DNA of 64,000 nucleotides, taken from positions 52,236 through 116,235 of the forward strand of contig MWOY01000107.1 in NCBI GenBank assembly GCA_002026015.1. Reading direction: 5' to 3'. This DNA is from Prochlorococcus sp. HOT208_60m_808G21 (GTDB lineage Bacteria > Cyanobacteriota > Cyanobacteriia > PCC-6307 > Cyanobiaceae). Below, piece by piece: positions 1 to 11,193 of the stretch. The notes below the pieces were generated by a model. It was not told where the DNA came from. It worked only from the letters and a program-made list of their open reading frames with translations, and ran no database searches. A program made the translations under genes and the position numbers. Within the stretch, counting starts at the first letter, position 1. The number at the start of each line of letters is the position of its first letter.

Positions 1-642
1 TTTTCACCACCTCATCTATCTATTTACGATTTAAATATTGAAAATGGCACTGTTTTTAAAAAATTAATTAATTTAGGCAAATTAAAACTCCCAAGTGATG
101 AAGAAGCTTTTAGGAATAGTGAATTAACCCATTTAATTTTAAAAAACTCAGGGTATTCAAGATATGAAATCTCAAACTATTGCCTGCCTCGACATCAGTC
201 GAGACATAATAGAGTTTATTGGAGTGGTTTAGGCTGGTGGAGTTTTGGTCAAGGTTCCACTAGTTCACCTTGGGGGGAAAAGTTTACTCGACCAAGAGTT
301 AGTAGAGAATACAAAGAATGGGTAGCTAGACAAGACGAATTTAATTTAGATTCATCGCTAATTAATAAGGAGTTTGTTTATAAAGAACTTGATGAAAAAA
401 TAATGTTGGGATTAAGACTCAAAGAGGGTGTAGATATCAAAGAGGTGTTTAAAGAACAAAACTGGGAAAATAAAACATTTGAAAGCAACTTCAGTAAATT
501 GGTTGAAGAATGGGAAAGATTTCTTGAAAGTGGACTACTAGTAAGAAAGGGGAATAGATTCTTTTTAAGTGAGCCTAATGGCATGGAACTTAGCAATCAA
601 GTTCTTGTTTCTATGTTTAAGTGGTGGGATAAGATTAACTAA
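1..642 (+). CDS. hemW: HemW-like radical SAM coproporphyrinogen III oxidase-family protein, C-terminal part (5' truncated by window)
   Basis: Frame 1 is open from base 1 to the TAA at 642: PPHLSIYDL...SRYEISNYCLPRHQSRHNRVYWSG, typical of HemN/HemW C-terminal regions. Confidence 0.85.
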   Translation, partial: FSPPHLSIYDLNIENGTVFKKLINLGKLKLPSDEEAFRNSELTHLILKNSGYSRYEISNYCLPRHQSRHNRVYWSGLGWWSFGQGSTSSPWGEKFTRPRVSREYKEWVARQDEFNLDSSLINKEFVYKELDEKIMLGLRLKEGVDIKEVFKEQNWENKTFESNFSKLVEEWERFLESGLLVRKGNRFFLSEPNGMELSNQVLVSMFKWWDKIN

Positions 643-820
643 GACTAATCATACCCTTAGTGTAATAGCTAAAATCATTGCAATCACTGCTTTTATAAGG
701 AATTTGGGTAATAAAATAAATAACTTCAGAAACTTCTTTAACAAAAGGTAAAGCAAATCTCATCAATAAATATGATTGACATCCGAACTAAAATTGAAGG
801 AATAAAACTCTCTTTCTTTT

Positions 821-1108
821 ATGATATTTTTTATTCTTTTAATACTTTGGATAGCATGTGGTTTTTATTGCCTTGTTGTAGCCGAATCAAAAGGCCATAA
901 TGGACCTGCTTGGTTATTTGGGGGGTTCTTTTTTGGTTTTTTTGCTTTGATCGCGGTTGCTGGTTTGCCAGATAGAAAACTTAGAAAATATATTAGACAA
1001 ATTGGAGAAAAACAAAATGCTATTGAGCCAGAAGTGGATTTGGATAAAGGGTCAAATGAAAAACCTAAAGGGGAGGTAATTATTAATGGAGTTAAACAAG
1101 AAAACTAA
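821..1108 (+). CDS. small membrane protein, hypothetical
   Basis: 95 aa ORF with N-terminal hydrophobic segments. Confidence 0.6.
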   Translation: MIFFILLILWIACGFYCLVVAESKGHNGPAWLFGGFFFGFFALIAVAGLPDRKLRKYIRQIGEKQNAIEPEVDLDKGSNEKPKGEVIINGVKQEN

Positions 1109-1211
1109 ATGAAAAGCGTACTAACTATAAAGCAATTACTCCTTATTAACCCAAAACTATTTTAAATACTACGTTCTCAGGGAATCTCTATTTATGACAA
1201 AATGGGTCGGT

Positions 1212-1985
1212 TTAGTTAAGTCTTTCAGAGTCTACCCATTCTTTTAATTTGTCCTTAAATAATTTCTTTCCTTGGATAATTGGTTGGCAAAATGGGGGTT
1301 GATCATCATTGAGGCCTAATAAATCTGCAGTAACTCTTACTTGCCCATCGCAATAATTACCTGCGCCGATACCTATTGTGGGAATTGTTAAAGAATTTTG
1401 TATTTCTTTGGCAAGCAAATCAGGAATATGTTCAAGAACTATTGAAAAACATCCTAATTCTTCAAGAATTGAAGCCTCTTTCTTAATTTTTTCTTGGCTT
1501 GCTAAGCTTTCTCCTTGTTTTCTTAATCCAATATTTAGATAGCTTTGTGGTGTAAGACCTATATGACCCATAACAGGGATTCCCATTCTTATTAATCTAG
1601 AAATTACTTTTTGTATTTCCGGTTCAGCTCCTTCCACTTTTACAGCTTTTGCATAAGTGCTTTGAATGATTTTCCCTGCATACTCAACAGCCTTATCCTC
1701 ACCACATTGGTAAGTTAGAAAAGGCATATCTGAGACGACTAGGGGTTGTTCCTCAATTTTTTTCTTAAATCCTCTTGAAACAGCATTAGTATGATAAATT
1801 ATGTTTTCTAAAGTTATTGGCAATGTCGATTTGTATCCTAAGCAGACCATTGCTAATGAATCTCCTACTAGTACGAGATCTACGTTTGCTTGTTCTGCAA
1901 TAGATCCTGATATGGAGTCCCAAGCAGTTAGTGCAATGATTTTGCGAGATTTTTTTTTATAATTAACTATATCTGAAGGTAACAT
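1212..1985 (-). CDS. panB: 3-methyl-2-oxobutanoate hydroxymethyltransferase
   Basis: ALTAWDSISGSIAEQANVDLVLVGDSLAMVCLGYKST, PVMGHIGLTPQS, TIGIGAG motifs. Confidence 0.95.
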   Translation of the reverse strand: MLPSDIVNYKKKSRKIIALTAWDSISGSIAEQANVDLVLVGDSLAMVCLGYKSTLPITLENIIYHTNAVSRGFKKKIEEQPLVVSDMPFLTYQCGEDKAVEYAGKIIQSTYAKAVKVEGAEPEIQKVISRLIRMGIPVMGHIGLTPQSYLNIGLRKQGESLASQEKIKKEASILEELGCFSIVLEHIPDLLAKEIQNSLTIPTIGIGAGNYCDGQVRVTADLLGLNDDQPPFCQPIIQGKKLFKDKLKEWVDSERLN

Positions 1986-2032
1986 AATAAATTTATGTAT
2001 CTTTTTTAATCAAGAATTGCTAGTATGATTTT

Positions 2033-2126
2033 GACTCGGCCTTTCGCGGTTTTAACGCCTAAACCTGGTCAGGACCGGAAGGTAGCAGCCACAAGGGATG
2101 CTTGAGGCAGGCGAGATAACCGAGTC
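2033..2126 (+). ncRNA. ffs: Signal recognition particle 4.5S-type RNA
   Basis: CTGGTCAGGACCGGAAGGTAGCAGCC apical domain, closed by terminal helix GACTCGG (2033-2039)/CCGAGTC (2120-2126). Confidence 0.92.
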
Positions 2127-2141
2127 ACTCTATTTTACCTT

Positions 2142-3257
2142 TTAACCTATATCTTTTTTATTTTGCCTTAATCTTAAAAACTCAGGGATACTAGCTCCTG
2201 CTTCTTTATTTTCGGAATAATTATATAAAGGTTGATTAGATAATCTGTTTTTTATTCTTTGCTGGTTTAATGGTTGGGTTGTTTCAAATCCTGTAGCAAT
2301 TACAGTAACTTGTATCTCCCCTTCCATTGCCTCATCGACCACTGCACCAACAATAATATTCGCTTCTTGATCAACAACATCATAAATAATTTCAGATGCA
2401 GAGGTCATGTCTTCTAAAGTCATGTCTTTGCCTCCAGTAATATTTATAACGCAGCCTTTAGCTCCATCAATTCTTGCTGCTTCTAATAAAGGACTATTCA
2501 TGGCTGCCTGTGCTGCCTCTATAGCTCTCGATCTCCCTGAACCTATACCTATTCCGAGGAGAGCAGTGCCAGCCTCAGTCATGACTGATCTAACGTCTGC
2601 AAAATCAACATTAACTAATCCCGGGCAAGTAATTATGTCACTAATGCCTTTGACTCCCATCCTTAAAACATCATCAGCATTCCTAAATGCTTCTTGAAGA
2701 GGAGCTCCTGCTATGACGTCTTTTAATCGGTCATTTGGAATAACTATAAGAGTATCAACGTTTTCAGCTAGTCTTGCTATCCCCTCCTCTGCTTGTCGCA
2801 TTCTTCTTTTCCCTTCAAAAGAAAATGGTTTGGTTACTATACCTACGGTTAAAGCCCCACTTTGTTTGGCTACTTCTGCAACAACGGGAGCAGCACCTGT
2901 ACCAGTTCCTCCACCCATTCCAGCGGCTATAAAAACTAGATCAGATCCCTCTAAAGCTTGTTGAAGCTCTTCTTTGGATTCTTCGGCTGCTTTTTGCCCA
3001 ATACTTGGATTTCCACCTGCACCTAAACCTCTAGTGAGGTTTTGTCCAAGTTGAACTCTACTTTCTGCAGAAGATTGTAGTAGGGCTTGTGCATCGGTAT
3101 TGAGGACTCTAAATGAAACACCTTCTAAATCACTATTTATCATTCTATTGACTGCATTACTGCCACCACCACCTACACCAATAACTTCTATTTTGGCGTT
3201 TTGGCTTGGAAGGATTTCTCTCGATTGATCAAAGTTTGGATTGTTACCGAAGCTCAT
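2142..3257 (-). CDS. ftsZ: Cell division protein FtsZ
   Basis: [34 protein letters not shown] motifs. Confidence 0.98.
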   Translation of the reverse strand: MSFGNNPNFDQSREILPSQNAKIEVIGVGGGGSNAVNRMINSDLEGVSFRVLNTDAQALLQSSAESRVQLGQNLTRGLGAGGNPSIGQKAAEESKEELQQALEGSDLVFIAAGMGGGTGTGAAPVVAEVAKQSGALTVGIVTKPFSFEGKRRMRQAEEGIARLAENVDTLIVIPNDRLKDVIAGAPLQEAFRNADDVLRMGVKGISDIITCPGLVNVDFADVRSVMTEAGTALLGIGIGSGRSRAIEAAQAAMNSPLLEAARIDGAKGCVINITGGKDMTLEDMTSASEIIYDVVDQEANIIVGAVVDEAMEGEIQVTVIATGFETTQPLNQQRIKNRLSNQPLYNYSENKEAGASIPEFLRLRQNKKDIG

Positions 3258-3436
3258 CTCTTAATAGGAATCTTTTACTAGTATTGGGTGCATTATGAAC
3301 TTACTGCGCTCATCTGTAGGAATTTGTTGAGGAAAATCCTAAAAATATTTATTTATTAAATATTTTGTTTTGAATGCAAAACCCATATCAACACTACAAT
3401 AATTAAAAAAAATTACTCAAAATCCTTTTTCAAATA

Positions 3437-4162
3437 TTAGGGTTTGAACACTTTTATTTTTGGTTTATCTGGATTAGTAAGATCAATATTATCTATTTTT
3501 TTAAAAAAGCTATTTTTCTTAAATTCATTTTTAAGATAATTGATTTTTTGAAATTGATTGTTGATTAAATTTGGCTTAAATCCTAAGAATATTGTTTTTA
3601 AATCTTTTTCCTCAACAGTTAGAAACCCATCGGATGAAAAAGTTATTTTAACTATCTCTAATTCATAATTATCTATAGCAATAAAAATTTCAGATAATAT
3701 TTTTTTAAATTTTCCTTTCCACCCAAAAACTTTTATGGTTAATTTTTTCAAATTTTTTTCATCCACATTTTGTTTATTTATAAAAACTCCATCTTTATCA
3801 ATGAAGCCTAATATTTTTTCGTCGTTTAATATTCTCTCACCGTAAGCTATTGGAGTTCTTGAATTAATATGAACTTTCAAACCAAAAGGAAATAGTTCTC
3901 TTTTTACCGAAACATTCTTGAGAGATAAATTTTGTTTTAACTCTTTTTCTAGCAAATTAGTTTTGACAAAAATCAATCGGATAGGAACATTTAAAGATGA
4001 ATTTTTTATTACATCATTCTGCGAAAATAATTTACTACCAGAAATCCTAACGTCCTGAGTATCAACTTTTTTGAGTGTTTTAATGCTTAATAAGCTTGTT
4101 AAAAGTAAAAATGAAATTAGAAAAAAAAAGCTTCTATTTTTGATTCCTTTTTTGTTTTTCAC
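3437..4162 (-). CDS. ftsQ: FtsQ/DivIB-like cell division protein (POTRA-type)
   Basis: Single N-terminal TM, basic cytoplasmic end, divergent POTRA-like sequence, located between ftsZ and ddl. Confidence 0.7.
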   Translation of the reverse strand: MKNKKGIKNRSFFFLISFLLLTSLLSIKTLKKVDTQDVRISGSKLFSQNDVIKNSSLNVPIRLIFVKTNLLEKELKQNLSLKNVSVKRELFPFGLKVHINSRTPIAYGERILNDEKILGFIDKDGVFINKQNVDEKNLKKLTIKVFGWKGKFKKILSEIFIAIDNYELEIVKITFSSDGFLTVEEKDLKTIFLGFKPNLINNQFQKINYLKNEFKKNSFFKKIDNIDLTNPDKPKIKVFKP

Positions 4163-4569
4163 AAATCACATCGAGCTTTTTCCATCAGTTGATCCATCCA
4201 TTCTCTCGCTTGCTCTGCATCTGAAAATGGTACATCCATCTCTTTTCCATCCCCTACTAATCTCAACCTGCACTTACCTTGAGATTCACTTGTTAGAGGA
4301 GCTTCACCTGAAGTCAGTGCCATTAATTCAACTAATTCAAGTTTCTTGATCGTAAAACAATCTTTTTCTTCAAATTTACCAGCTTCAAATGCGCTCCACT
4401 TTAACTCCCCATTTTTTAAAGACGCTGCTCCTGAACTATCTAACTTGCACAGTTCAGAATCACTAGCCCAACTTCTAAAAAGATTTTGCCTTCTTCTTTC
4501 TAACCATCCAAGTGCGGTTAATAAAATGAAGATTAAAAGTAATGGTAACCAAAGTAGTCCATGCAACAT
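4159..4569 (-). CDS. conserved cyanobacterial membrane-anchored hypothetical protein
   Basis: 136 aa ORF with N-terminal TM; 4-nt overlap with the ftsQ-like gene. Confidence 0.7.
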   Translation of the reverse strand: MLHGLLWLPLLLIFILLTALGWLERRRQNLFRSWASDSELCKLDSSGAASLKNGELKWSAFEAGKFEEKDCFTIKKLELVELMALTSGEAPLTSESQGKCRLRLVGDGKEMDVPFSDAEQAREWMDQLMEKARCDL

Positions 4570-4579
4570 TTGATTTAAA

Positions 4580-5647
4580 TTACAAATCTAAAGATATATC
4601 TACCAGTTTAGCCACAAGTTGTTCAATTTTTAAACCTGAAGCTTCCCAAAGCATTGGAAACATACTGTTTTTTGTAAAGCCAGGAATTGTATTTATTTCA
4701 TTTAGTAAAATTTTATTTGAAGATTTTTCTAAAAAGAAATCTACTCTTGCAAAACCGAAAATATTTAGTGCCCTACAACTTTTAATAGCAATTTCTTTAA
4801 TTTCTTTTGTGATTTTAGAATCTATTTCGGCTGGGATAATTATTTTATTATTTGAGTGATATTTTGAATCGTAATCATACCAATCACTTTTGTAATTTAC
4901 CTCGCCTATCTCAGAGGTTAAGAGTTTTGAATTCCCAATTATTCCGCATTCAATCTCCCTTACTTCTAAACCTTCCTCTATTAAGATTCTTGGATCTATT
5001 CCCCGAGCCTTTTCTAATGCTAGTAATATTTCCGATTCATTTTTGACTTTGGAGATGCCAAGAGATGATCCAGAGTTCGATGGTTTAACAAAAACAGGAA
5101 ATTTTAATTTTTTTAAAATTTCATTAATTATTTTATTTTTTACTTGCTTATCGTTGAGATCTTCATTTTGAAAAACTAGATAATTAACTTGTGGAAGCCT
5201 AAGCTTTGAGAAAATTGTTTTCATCAATATTTTATCCATTCCAAGAGCAGAGCCAATAATTCCGCAACCGACTAAAGGTTTCTTTGTAAATCTAATTAAG
5301 CCATGAATTGATCCGTCTTCACCATTAAATCCATGTAGAAGAGGGAACCAAACATCAACATTTTGAAATTCAATTCCGTCAAGGAAGTTAATTTTTTCTT
5401 GATTAAAAATTTCTTGTTTTTTTGTTTTATTGTTTTCAATTTCACCAATTAGGATTTTTTCTGAAATAACACTATCAAGCCAATCTCCATATTTGTTTAT
5501 GTAAAAGGCTTTAACTGTAAAGCGTTCTTTATTTATTTGTGCATTAAATGCTTGAAAAACTGTTTTTGCAGAGGATATCGAGACTTCATGTTCATTGGAA
5601 TGCCCGCCAAATATTAACCCAATACATTTTTTCTTTCCCCCGATCAT
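4580..5647 (-). CDS. ddl: D-alanine--D-alanine ligase
   Basis: GLIFGGHSNEHEVSISSA, PLLHGFNGEDGSIHGL, KPSNSGSSLGI, NEINTIPGFTKNSMFP. Confidence 0.95.
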   Translation of the reverse strand: MIGGKKKCIGLIFGGHSNEHEVSISSAKTVFQAFNAQINKERFTVKAFYINKYGDWLDSVISEKILIGEIENNKTKKQEIFNQEKINFLDGIEFQNVDVWFPLLHGFNGEDGSIHGLIRFTKKPLVGCGIIGSALGMDKILMKTIFSKLRLPQVNYLVFQNEDLNDKQVKNKIINEILKKLKFPVFVKPSNSGSSLGISKVKNESEILLALEKARGIDPRILIEEGLEVREIECGIIGNSKLLTSEIGEVNYKSDWYDYDSKYHSNNKIIIPAEIDSKITKEIKEIAIKSCRALNIFGFARVDFFLEKSSNKILLNEINTIPGFTKNSMFPMLWEASGLKIEQLVAKLVDISLDL

Positions 5648-5657
5648 TTAAAAAATT

Positions 5658-7052
5658 TTATAAAGAAAGTTCTCCTGTTAAAGAAAAAGGTCTTGCTTCA
5701 TTTATTCTGACATTTATCTCATCTCCAAACGAAAAATTAAAGTTAATGTTTTTGGGAATCTCTACGAAAGTTAATCTATTTGTTCTAGTTCTTCCCATAA
5801 TTTGAGAGGAATTTTTTGGATTTAAACCCTCAATTAAAACGCTTTCAATATTATTAACATATCTTTGATTTCTACTCCTAGCAGTTTTCTCGACCAAATC
5901 ATTGATTTCCTTTAATCTAGTTTTTTTTACCTCTTCCGAAAGTTGATTCGTCCAAAATGCTGCAGGCGTATTTGGTCTTGGAGAGTATGCTGCTGTATTC
6001 ACCTGATCAAAGCCAATTTCTGATATAAGCTTTAATGTATCTTGATATTGTTGTTCGGTTTCTCCTGGGAAAGCAACTATAGCGTCAGCTGTGATTGATG
6101 CATCGGGCATTAATGACCTTATGTTCTCGATAATGTTTTTATACTTTTTAATAGAATATCCTCTGGACATTTGCTTTAAAATTTCATCATTTCCACTTTG
6201 GAAGGGGATATGGAAATGTTCACATACTTTATCAAGTTCATAACAAGCTTGAATCAACCTTTTTGAAAAATATCTTGGATGACTAGTAGCAAATCTTATT
6301 CTGCGAATTCCTTTAACATCATGAATATAATACAAAAGATCAGTTAGAGTATTCTTTTTTCTCCCCTCTTTTGTAGTTCCTGGAAGGTCTCTACCATAAG
6401 CATCAATGTTCTGACCCAAAAGAGTAATTTCTTTAAAATTATCATCAGCTAATTTTTGGATCTCACTTTTTATCGCATTTGGATATCTTGATTGCTCTTT
6501 ACCTCTGACAGAGGGGACTACACAATATGAACATCTTTCATTACATCCATAGATGATATTAACCCAGCCACAAATAGAGCTTTCTCTTCTGGCACTTGTT
6601 ATATCTTCAGAAATGAAGGTTTCTTCTGTAGCAGCAACTTGATTTCCTAAATCAACTTTCCCCAGAAGATTTTCAAGATTATTTACGTGTTGAGGCCCCA
6701 TAACCAAATCAAGTTCTGGGACTCTTCTCAGTAAGGATTCTCCCTCTTGCTGAGCAAGACAACCTGCAACAACAAGTTTTAAGCTAGGTGTTTTGTGCTT
6801 TCTTTTTGCTTGTCTTCCTAGAAAGCTATAAACTTTTTGCTCTGCATTGTCTCTAATAGTGCATGTATTGTACAAGACCAAATCGGCATTTAATTCATTA
6901 TCTGCTCTGGTGTATCCCATTTTCTCTAATGTCCCAGCCATTCTCTCAGAATCAGCCTTGTTCATTTGGCATCCAAAAGTAGTTATCCAATAACTGCCAG
7001 TAGTTGAATTCTTTTGAGATTTTTTTTCGTCTGATTTTGTTTTTGTTAGCAC
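5658..7052 (-). CDS. miaB: tRNA-2-methylthio-N6-dimethylallyladenosine synthase
   Basis: [14 protein letters not shown], radical [24 protein letters not shown]-terminal TRAM domain. Confidence 0.95.
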   Translation of the reverse strand: MLTKTKSDEKKSQKNSTTGSYWITTFGCQMNKADSERMAGTLEKMGYTRADNELNADLVLYNTCTIRDNAEQKVYSFLGRQAKRKHKTPSLKLVVAGCLAQQEGESLLRRVPELDLVMGPQHVNNLENLLGKVDLGNQVAATEETFISEDITSARRESSICGWVNIIYGCNERCSYCVVPSVRGKEQSRYPNAIKSEIQKLADDNFKEITLLGQNIDAYGRDLPGTTKEGRKKNTLTDLLYYIHDVKGIRRIRFATSHPRYFSKRLIQACYELDKVCEHFHIPFQSGNDEILKQMSRGYSIKKYKNIIENIRSLMPDASITADAIVAFPGETEQQYQDTLKLISEIGFDQVNTAAYSPRPNTPAAFWTNQLSEEVKKTRLKEINDLVEKTARSRNQRYVNNIESVLIEGLNPKNSSQIMGRTRTNRLTFVEIPKNINFNFSFGDEINVRINEARPFSLTGELSL

Positions 7053-7123
7053 TTTGCTAGGAATTTTTTATGATTCTTTAATTCAAAATTACAAGTTAAG
7101 TAAATTTGCTGCAATATTTATGA

Positions 7124-7198
7124 GGGCGAGCGAGGGGATTCGAACCCCCGAATAGCGGCGCCACAAGCCGCTGCCTTAACCACTTGGCGACGCCCGCC
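7124..7198 (-). tRNA. tRNA-His (GTG anticodon)
   Basis: Cloverleaf on minus strand: GGCGGGC acceptor, anticodon stem-loop GCGGC-TTGTGGC-GCCGC, T arm GGGGGTTCGAATCCCC. Confidence 0.93.
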
Positions 7199-7326
7199 TC
7201 ACATTTATAAATTTAACAACTCAAGGGGAATTTTTCATAGTTATTTTTATCTTTTAGCGAAACTTGAATTATTTTCTAATTCAGTAAAGTTTTCTTATGA
7301 TTTAAAATAAAAGAAAATTTAAAAAT

Positions 7327-8562
7327 TTGAGTAATTCCGGCAAAGCTGAGGTTCTTATTCCCAGAAGCCTTTGTTTAATAGAAGATATAGATAACCTCAT
7401 TATCGATATAGAGGATTTATGTTCAGTTTCCATTAGTTGGGAGGATGGATTTGTTTCTGAATTAAAGCCTTTAAAAAATAAAGTTACAAAACCAAAAAAT
7501 ATTTTATTCCCAAGATTTGTTGAAACGCATTCGCATTTTGATAAATCTTTTACATGGGCAGACTTTCCTAATCTGGAATCAAACTATGGCGGAGCATTAT
7601 CAGTAAATCTTGAAGAACATAAAACTAGAACTACAGATAAGGTTCTTGAAAGAGTTGAGAAATCATTAAAACTTGCCATAAAAAATGGATACCGAGCTAT
7701 TAGAAGTCATATTGATACTTACAAAAGTCAATCTATTGATATTTGGATTGAACTTTTTAAATTACAAAAAAAATTTTCATCTGAGTTGACTTTACAATTC
7801 GTTGCTCTAGCTCCATTGGAATTCTGGGATACAACTAATGGAGAAGATTTGGCAAAAATATTTTCCTCTAATGGAGGTATTTTAGGAGGTGTTATTGTTC
7901 CTCCTTTCAATAAAAAAGATACAAGCAAATTTCTCGCAAAGATGCTTCTTCTAGCAAATAAATATAAATTAGAAATTGATTTGCATATAGACGAATCGAT
8001 CATTGAGCCTGGAGCGGGAATTAAAGTTTTATTGGAGACAATTGAAAATTTAAAAATTGAAAGTATTCCAATTACTTGTAGTCATTTGAGTAGTCTTGTT
8101 TCTCTAAATCATAGAGAGATTTTAAATTTAGGAGAAAAAATGGCTGAGAAAAATATCAAAGTTATTGCTTTACCTCTAACAAATTTTTGGCTACTCAATC
8201 GAAGTAATAAAACTACCTCATTTAAAAGACCAGTTGCTCCAATAAAGCAATTACAAAAATCACACGTGGATGTATCTCTAGGTAGTGATAACGTTCAAGA
8301 TCCCTGGTACCCATTTGGTAATTTCGATCCTTTTTATATGTTGTCTTGCTCGATACCCATGCTTCAACTAAATCCTTGGGAGAGAATGACTTTATCTTCT
8401 ATTTTTTTAGCTCCAAGCAGATTATTAAACTTAGATTGGGATGGTTTAATTAAAAAGGGTTGCCCTGCTGATTTTGTGATTTTAGATGCACAAAGATGGG
8501 CAGATGTTTTTTCGAGTTCCTTAAAGAGAAAAGTGTTTATAAAAGGCGATTTATATTACTAA
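7327..8562 (+). CDS. amidohydrolase, cytosine deaminase-like
   Basis: FVETHSHFDKSF (HxH), IDLHIDE, CSHLSSL, LGSDNVQDPWYPFGNFDP typical of cytosine deaminase-family amidohydrolases; TTG start. Confidence 0.8.
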   Translation: MSNSGKAEVLIPRSLCLIEDIDNLIIDIEDLCSVSISWEDGFVSELKPLKNKVTKPKNILFPRFVETHSHFDKSFTWADFPNLESNYGGALSVNLEEHKTRTTDKVLERVEKSLKLAIKNGYRAIRSHIDTYKSQSIDIWIELFKLQKKFSSELTLQFVALAPLEFWDTTNGEDLAKIFSSNGGILGGVIVPPFNKKDTSKFLAKMLLLANKYKLEIDLHIDESIIEPGAGIKVLLETIENLKIESIPITCSHLSSLVSLNHREILNLGEKMAEKNIKVIALPLTNFWLLNRSNKTTSFKRPVAPIKQLQKSHVDVSLGSDNVQDPWYPFGNFDPFYMLSCSIPMLQLNPWERMTLSSIFLAPSRLLNLDWDGLIKKGCPADFVILDAQRWADVFSSSLKRKVFIKGDLYY

Positions 8563-8600
8563 TCCGCTAATTTATATACAAAACAATAAGAATTTAATTA

Positions 8601-9956
8601 ATGACATCAAATACTCTTAAATTTATAGACAAATTTAGGGAAGTTAACAACTTAGAGATTATTGAAATCCAATCTGATATAAAAAGGCTTTCAAAAGATT
8701 TTTATAACTACTCTCCAATCCTTACTGAAAAATTAGACGAATGTATTGCTGATTTGGTGGTAAGACCTAGTGATCACAAAGCAGTAAAGGAAGTAGCAGA
8801 AATTTGTTGGAAATTTTCTATCCCAATCACTTTAAGGGGTTCAGGTACAGGTAATTATGGACAAGCTGTCCCATTGTTTAAAGGAGTTGTAATGCAAATG
8901 AGTCACTTTAATAAGTTAGAAGAATTTGATCCAGATACAGGTTTTGTAAAAGTACAGTCTGGCTGTGTTATGGGAGATTTGAATAAACAATTAGAGAAAT
9001 ATGGGCGGGAATTGAGGTTGCTTCCTAGTACTTGGAAAACTGCAACAATTGGAGGTTTTATTGCAGGCGGATCAGGAGGTATTGGTTCAATTAGGTGGGG
9101 ATTCTTAAGAGATCCAGGAAATCTTGTTGGCCTAGAGGCGGTAACGATGAATGAAAAACCTGAATTATTAAAATTTGATGCTGAAGAATCCGAACCTCTA
9201 AATCATGCTTATGGGACTAACGGAATAATTACTTCTTTAATACTTGCTACTGATATCAAACGTAAGTGGTATTCAGTAGTTATCGACTGTATTGAATTTG
9301 AAAAAACAATTGAAATATTAAAAACTCTTACCAGCGCAGCAATTGATCTGAAACTAGGAGCAATTCTTGAAGAAGAAATTGTAGATCAAATGCCAAAATG
9401 GTTTAAAAGTAATGCTAGAAGTCACAAGATATTAATTCAATCTACTTTTGGAGGAACAAAAACGATCGAGTTTATTTGCAAAAAATTCAAAGTTCAATTT
9501 ACCCTCCTTGGGGAAGAAGAAAAACTCGTTAATGGTATTTCTGAAGTCGTATGGAATCATACAACTCTTCATATGAGGTCTAAGGATAAAAATTGGACTT
9601 ATTTGCAGATGCTTTTGCCACTTAATAATGAACTAGAATTGATTAATTTTCTGAGGAAAAAATGGGGTAGAAAAGTTCTTTGGCATTTAGAGGCAGTTTC
9701 TCAACAAGGATCACCGCGATTAGCGGCTTTACCTGTATTAAGGTGGAATGGGATAGATGAATTAAATGAAATAATGGAAGATTGTAAGAAACTTGGGGCT
9801 TTTATTTTTAATCCTCATGTTTTAACTGTCGAAGGCGGAGGCCTAGGAGTGGTTGATGCAGATCAAGTAAAAGCTAAATTAAAATTTGATCCTAAAGGAC
9901 TATTAAATCCCGGAAAATTGGAAGGTTGGGAAGTAAAGGAACAATTTAATATTTAA
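8601..9956 (+). CDS. FAD-binding oxidase/dehydrogenase (GlcD/PCMH-type)
   Basis: VVRPSDHKAVKEVAEICWKFSIPITLRGSGTGNYGQAVP, TIGGFIAGGSGGIGSIRWG. Confidence 0.85.
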   Translation: MTSNTLKFIDKFREVNNLEIIEIQSDIKRLSKDFYNYSPILTEKLDECIADLVVRPSDHKAVKEVAEICWKFSIPITLRGSGTGNYGQAVPLFKGVVMQMSHFNKLEEFDPDTGFVKVQSGCVMGDLNKQLEKYGRELRLLPSTWKTATIGGFIAGGSGGIGSIRWGFLRDPGNLVGLEAVTMNEKPELLKFDAEESEPLNHAYGTNGIITSLILATDIKRKWYSVVIDCIEFEKTIEILKTLTSAAIDLKLGAILEEEIVDQMPKWFKSNARSHKILIQSTFGGTKTIEFICKKFKVQFTLLGEEEKLVNGISEVVWNHTTLHMRSKDKNWTYLQMLLPLNNELELINFLRKKWGRKVLWHLEAVSQQGSPRLAALPVLRWNGIDELNEIMEDCKKLGAFIFNPHVLTVEGGGLGVVDADQVKAKLKFDPKGLLNPGKLEGWEVKEQFNI

Positions 9957-11182
9957 CATTTCTGTTTATTTGTAAATTTAATAAATTCAGCAACTAAAAA
10001 TATAGAACCCGTTAGGACAGGATGATTAGGTGGCCATTTTTCCAGGGAAAATAAATAATCAATGGCAAGTTCAAATGTTTTAAATTCAATTGTTTTTTGA
10101 AGGTCAATTTCTTTACTATGAGAAAGATCTTTTAATTGCCAACTAGGTTGGTTTGGCACTGGCACAAGTAATAAGTGATCATTTTTCTTTAGAAGTGTTT
10201 TTATTATTGCGTAAAAATCTTTCTGTCTTTGGACACCTAAAATCCAATAAATTCCTTTATCTTCATTCTCCCAATTGCTTCGCTCATGAGAGAGTGCTTT
10301 TGCAGCAGGATAATTATGCGCACAGTCTACAAGAATTTCTTTGTTCAAAAAATTTATTATTTCTAGCCTTCCCTTCCAAGATGTCTTTTTAAGACCTTCA
10401 GATATGTGTGTTCCTTTTATATTAAATCCCAAATTATTCAACGCTTCAATTGCTCCAACAGCTACTGAAGCATTTTGCTTTTGAAAAATTCCTTTTAATC
10501 CAAGCTCATAGCTGTTTGAAATTGAATCTTTCCAGATAATTTCTGCTCCAACCTCTTCAACTTTTTGGGTTATTAAATTTTCAACTTGACTATTTTGTTT
10601 GCATGAGATGACAATTGAGTTTTTTTCAATAACTGCTAATTTTTCTTCGGCAATTTTTTCAATAGTATCTCCAAGAAATTCTTTATGGTCTAAGCCAATA
10701 TTCCCAATAGCAATTATTGGTCTAGATTTATGGGCTGTTGTCGCGTCTAATCGTCCCCCTAAGCCAGCTTCAAGAATGAGCAATTCAACTTTTTTATTGT
10801 CAAAGAAATTTAGTGCGCAGCAAATGATTTTTTCAAAAGGAGTTAATTCAAATGTTGAAAATTTCTCTTCTATTGATCTATATATTTTTTCAAAATCAGT
10901 CTTGTTAATATTTTTTTTATTAACTCTAATCCTCTCGCATACGTCCAAAAGGTGGGGAGATGTCGTTACACCAAAATTCCTTTTAGCTTCAAAAAGTATA
11001 TTTTCTAAATATGCCGCGATTGATCCTTTCCCATTGGTTCCAATAATTTGTATCGCAGGGACATTCTCGCAAGGATTACTAAGTTCTTGAAGAGCTTTTT
11101 TTATCCTTGATAAACCTAACTTGATATTATCCCTTTCATACTTGGGTGATAATTCAAAAAATTTTAAATTTGAATTTTTCAA
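9953..11182 (-). CDS. folC: folylpolyglutamate/dihydrofolate synthase
   Basis: IIGTNGKGSIAAYLENIL, FGVTTSPHLLDVCERI, LEAGLGGRLDATTA. Confidence 0.95.
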   Translation of the reverse strand: MKNSNLKFFELSPKYERDNIKLGLSRIKKALQELSNPCENVPAIQIIGTNGKGSIAAYLENILFEAKRNFGVTTSPHLLDVCERIRVNKKNINKTDFEKIYRSIEEKFSTFELTPFEKIICCALNFFDNKKVELLILEAGLGGRLDATTAHKSRPIIAIGNIGLDHKEFLGDTIEKIAEEKLAVIEKNSIVISCKQNSQVENLITQKVEEVGAEIIWKDSISNSYELGLKGIFQKQNASVAVGAIEALNNLGFNIKGTHISEGLKKTSWKGRLEIINFLNKEILVDCAHNYPAAKALSHERSNWENEDKGIYWILGVQRQKDFYAIIKTLLKKNDHLLLVPVPNQPSWQLKDLSHSKEIDLQKTIEFKTFELAIDYLFSLEKWPPNHPVLTGSIFLVAEFIKFTNKQKC

Positions 11183-11193
11183 GATTTAAATTA

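Noticed and set aside
569-751. 60 aa plus-strand ORF
   Set aside because: Starts inside hemW in another frame and extends into the gap; no coding features beyond AT-rich composition.
2407-2964. Plus-strand ORFs inside ftsZ (96 and 83 aa)
   Set aside because: Antisense shadows of the unambiguous ftsZ gene.
10599-11090. 163 aa plus-strand ORF
   Set aside because: Antisense shadow of folC.
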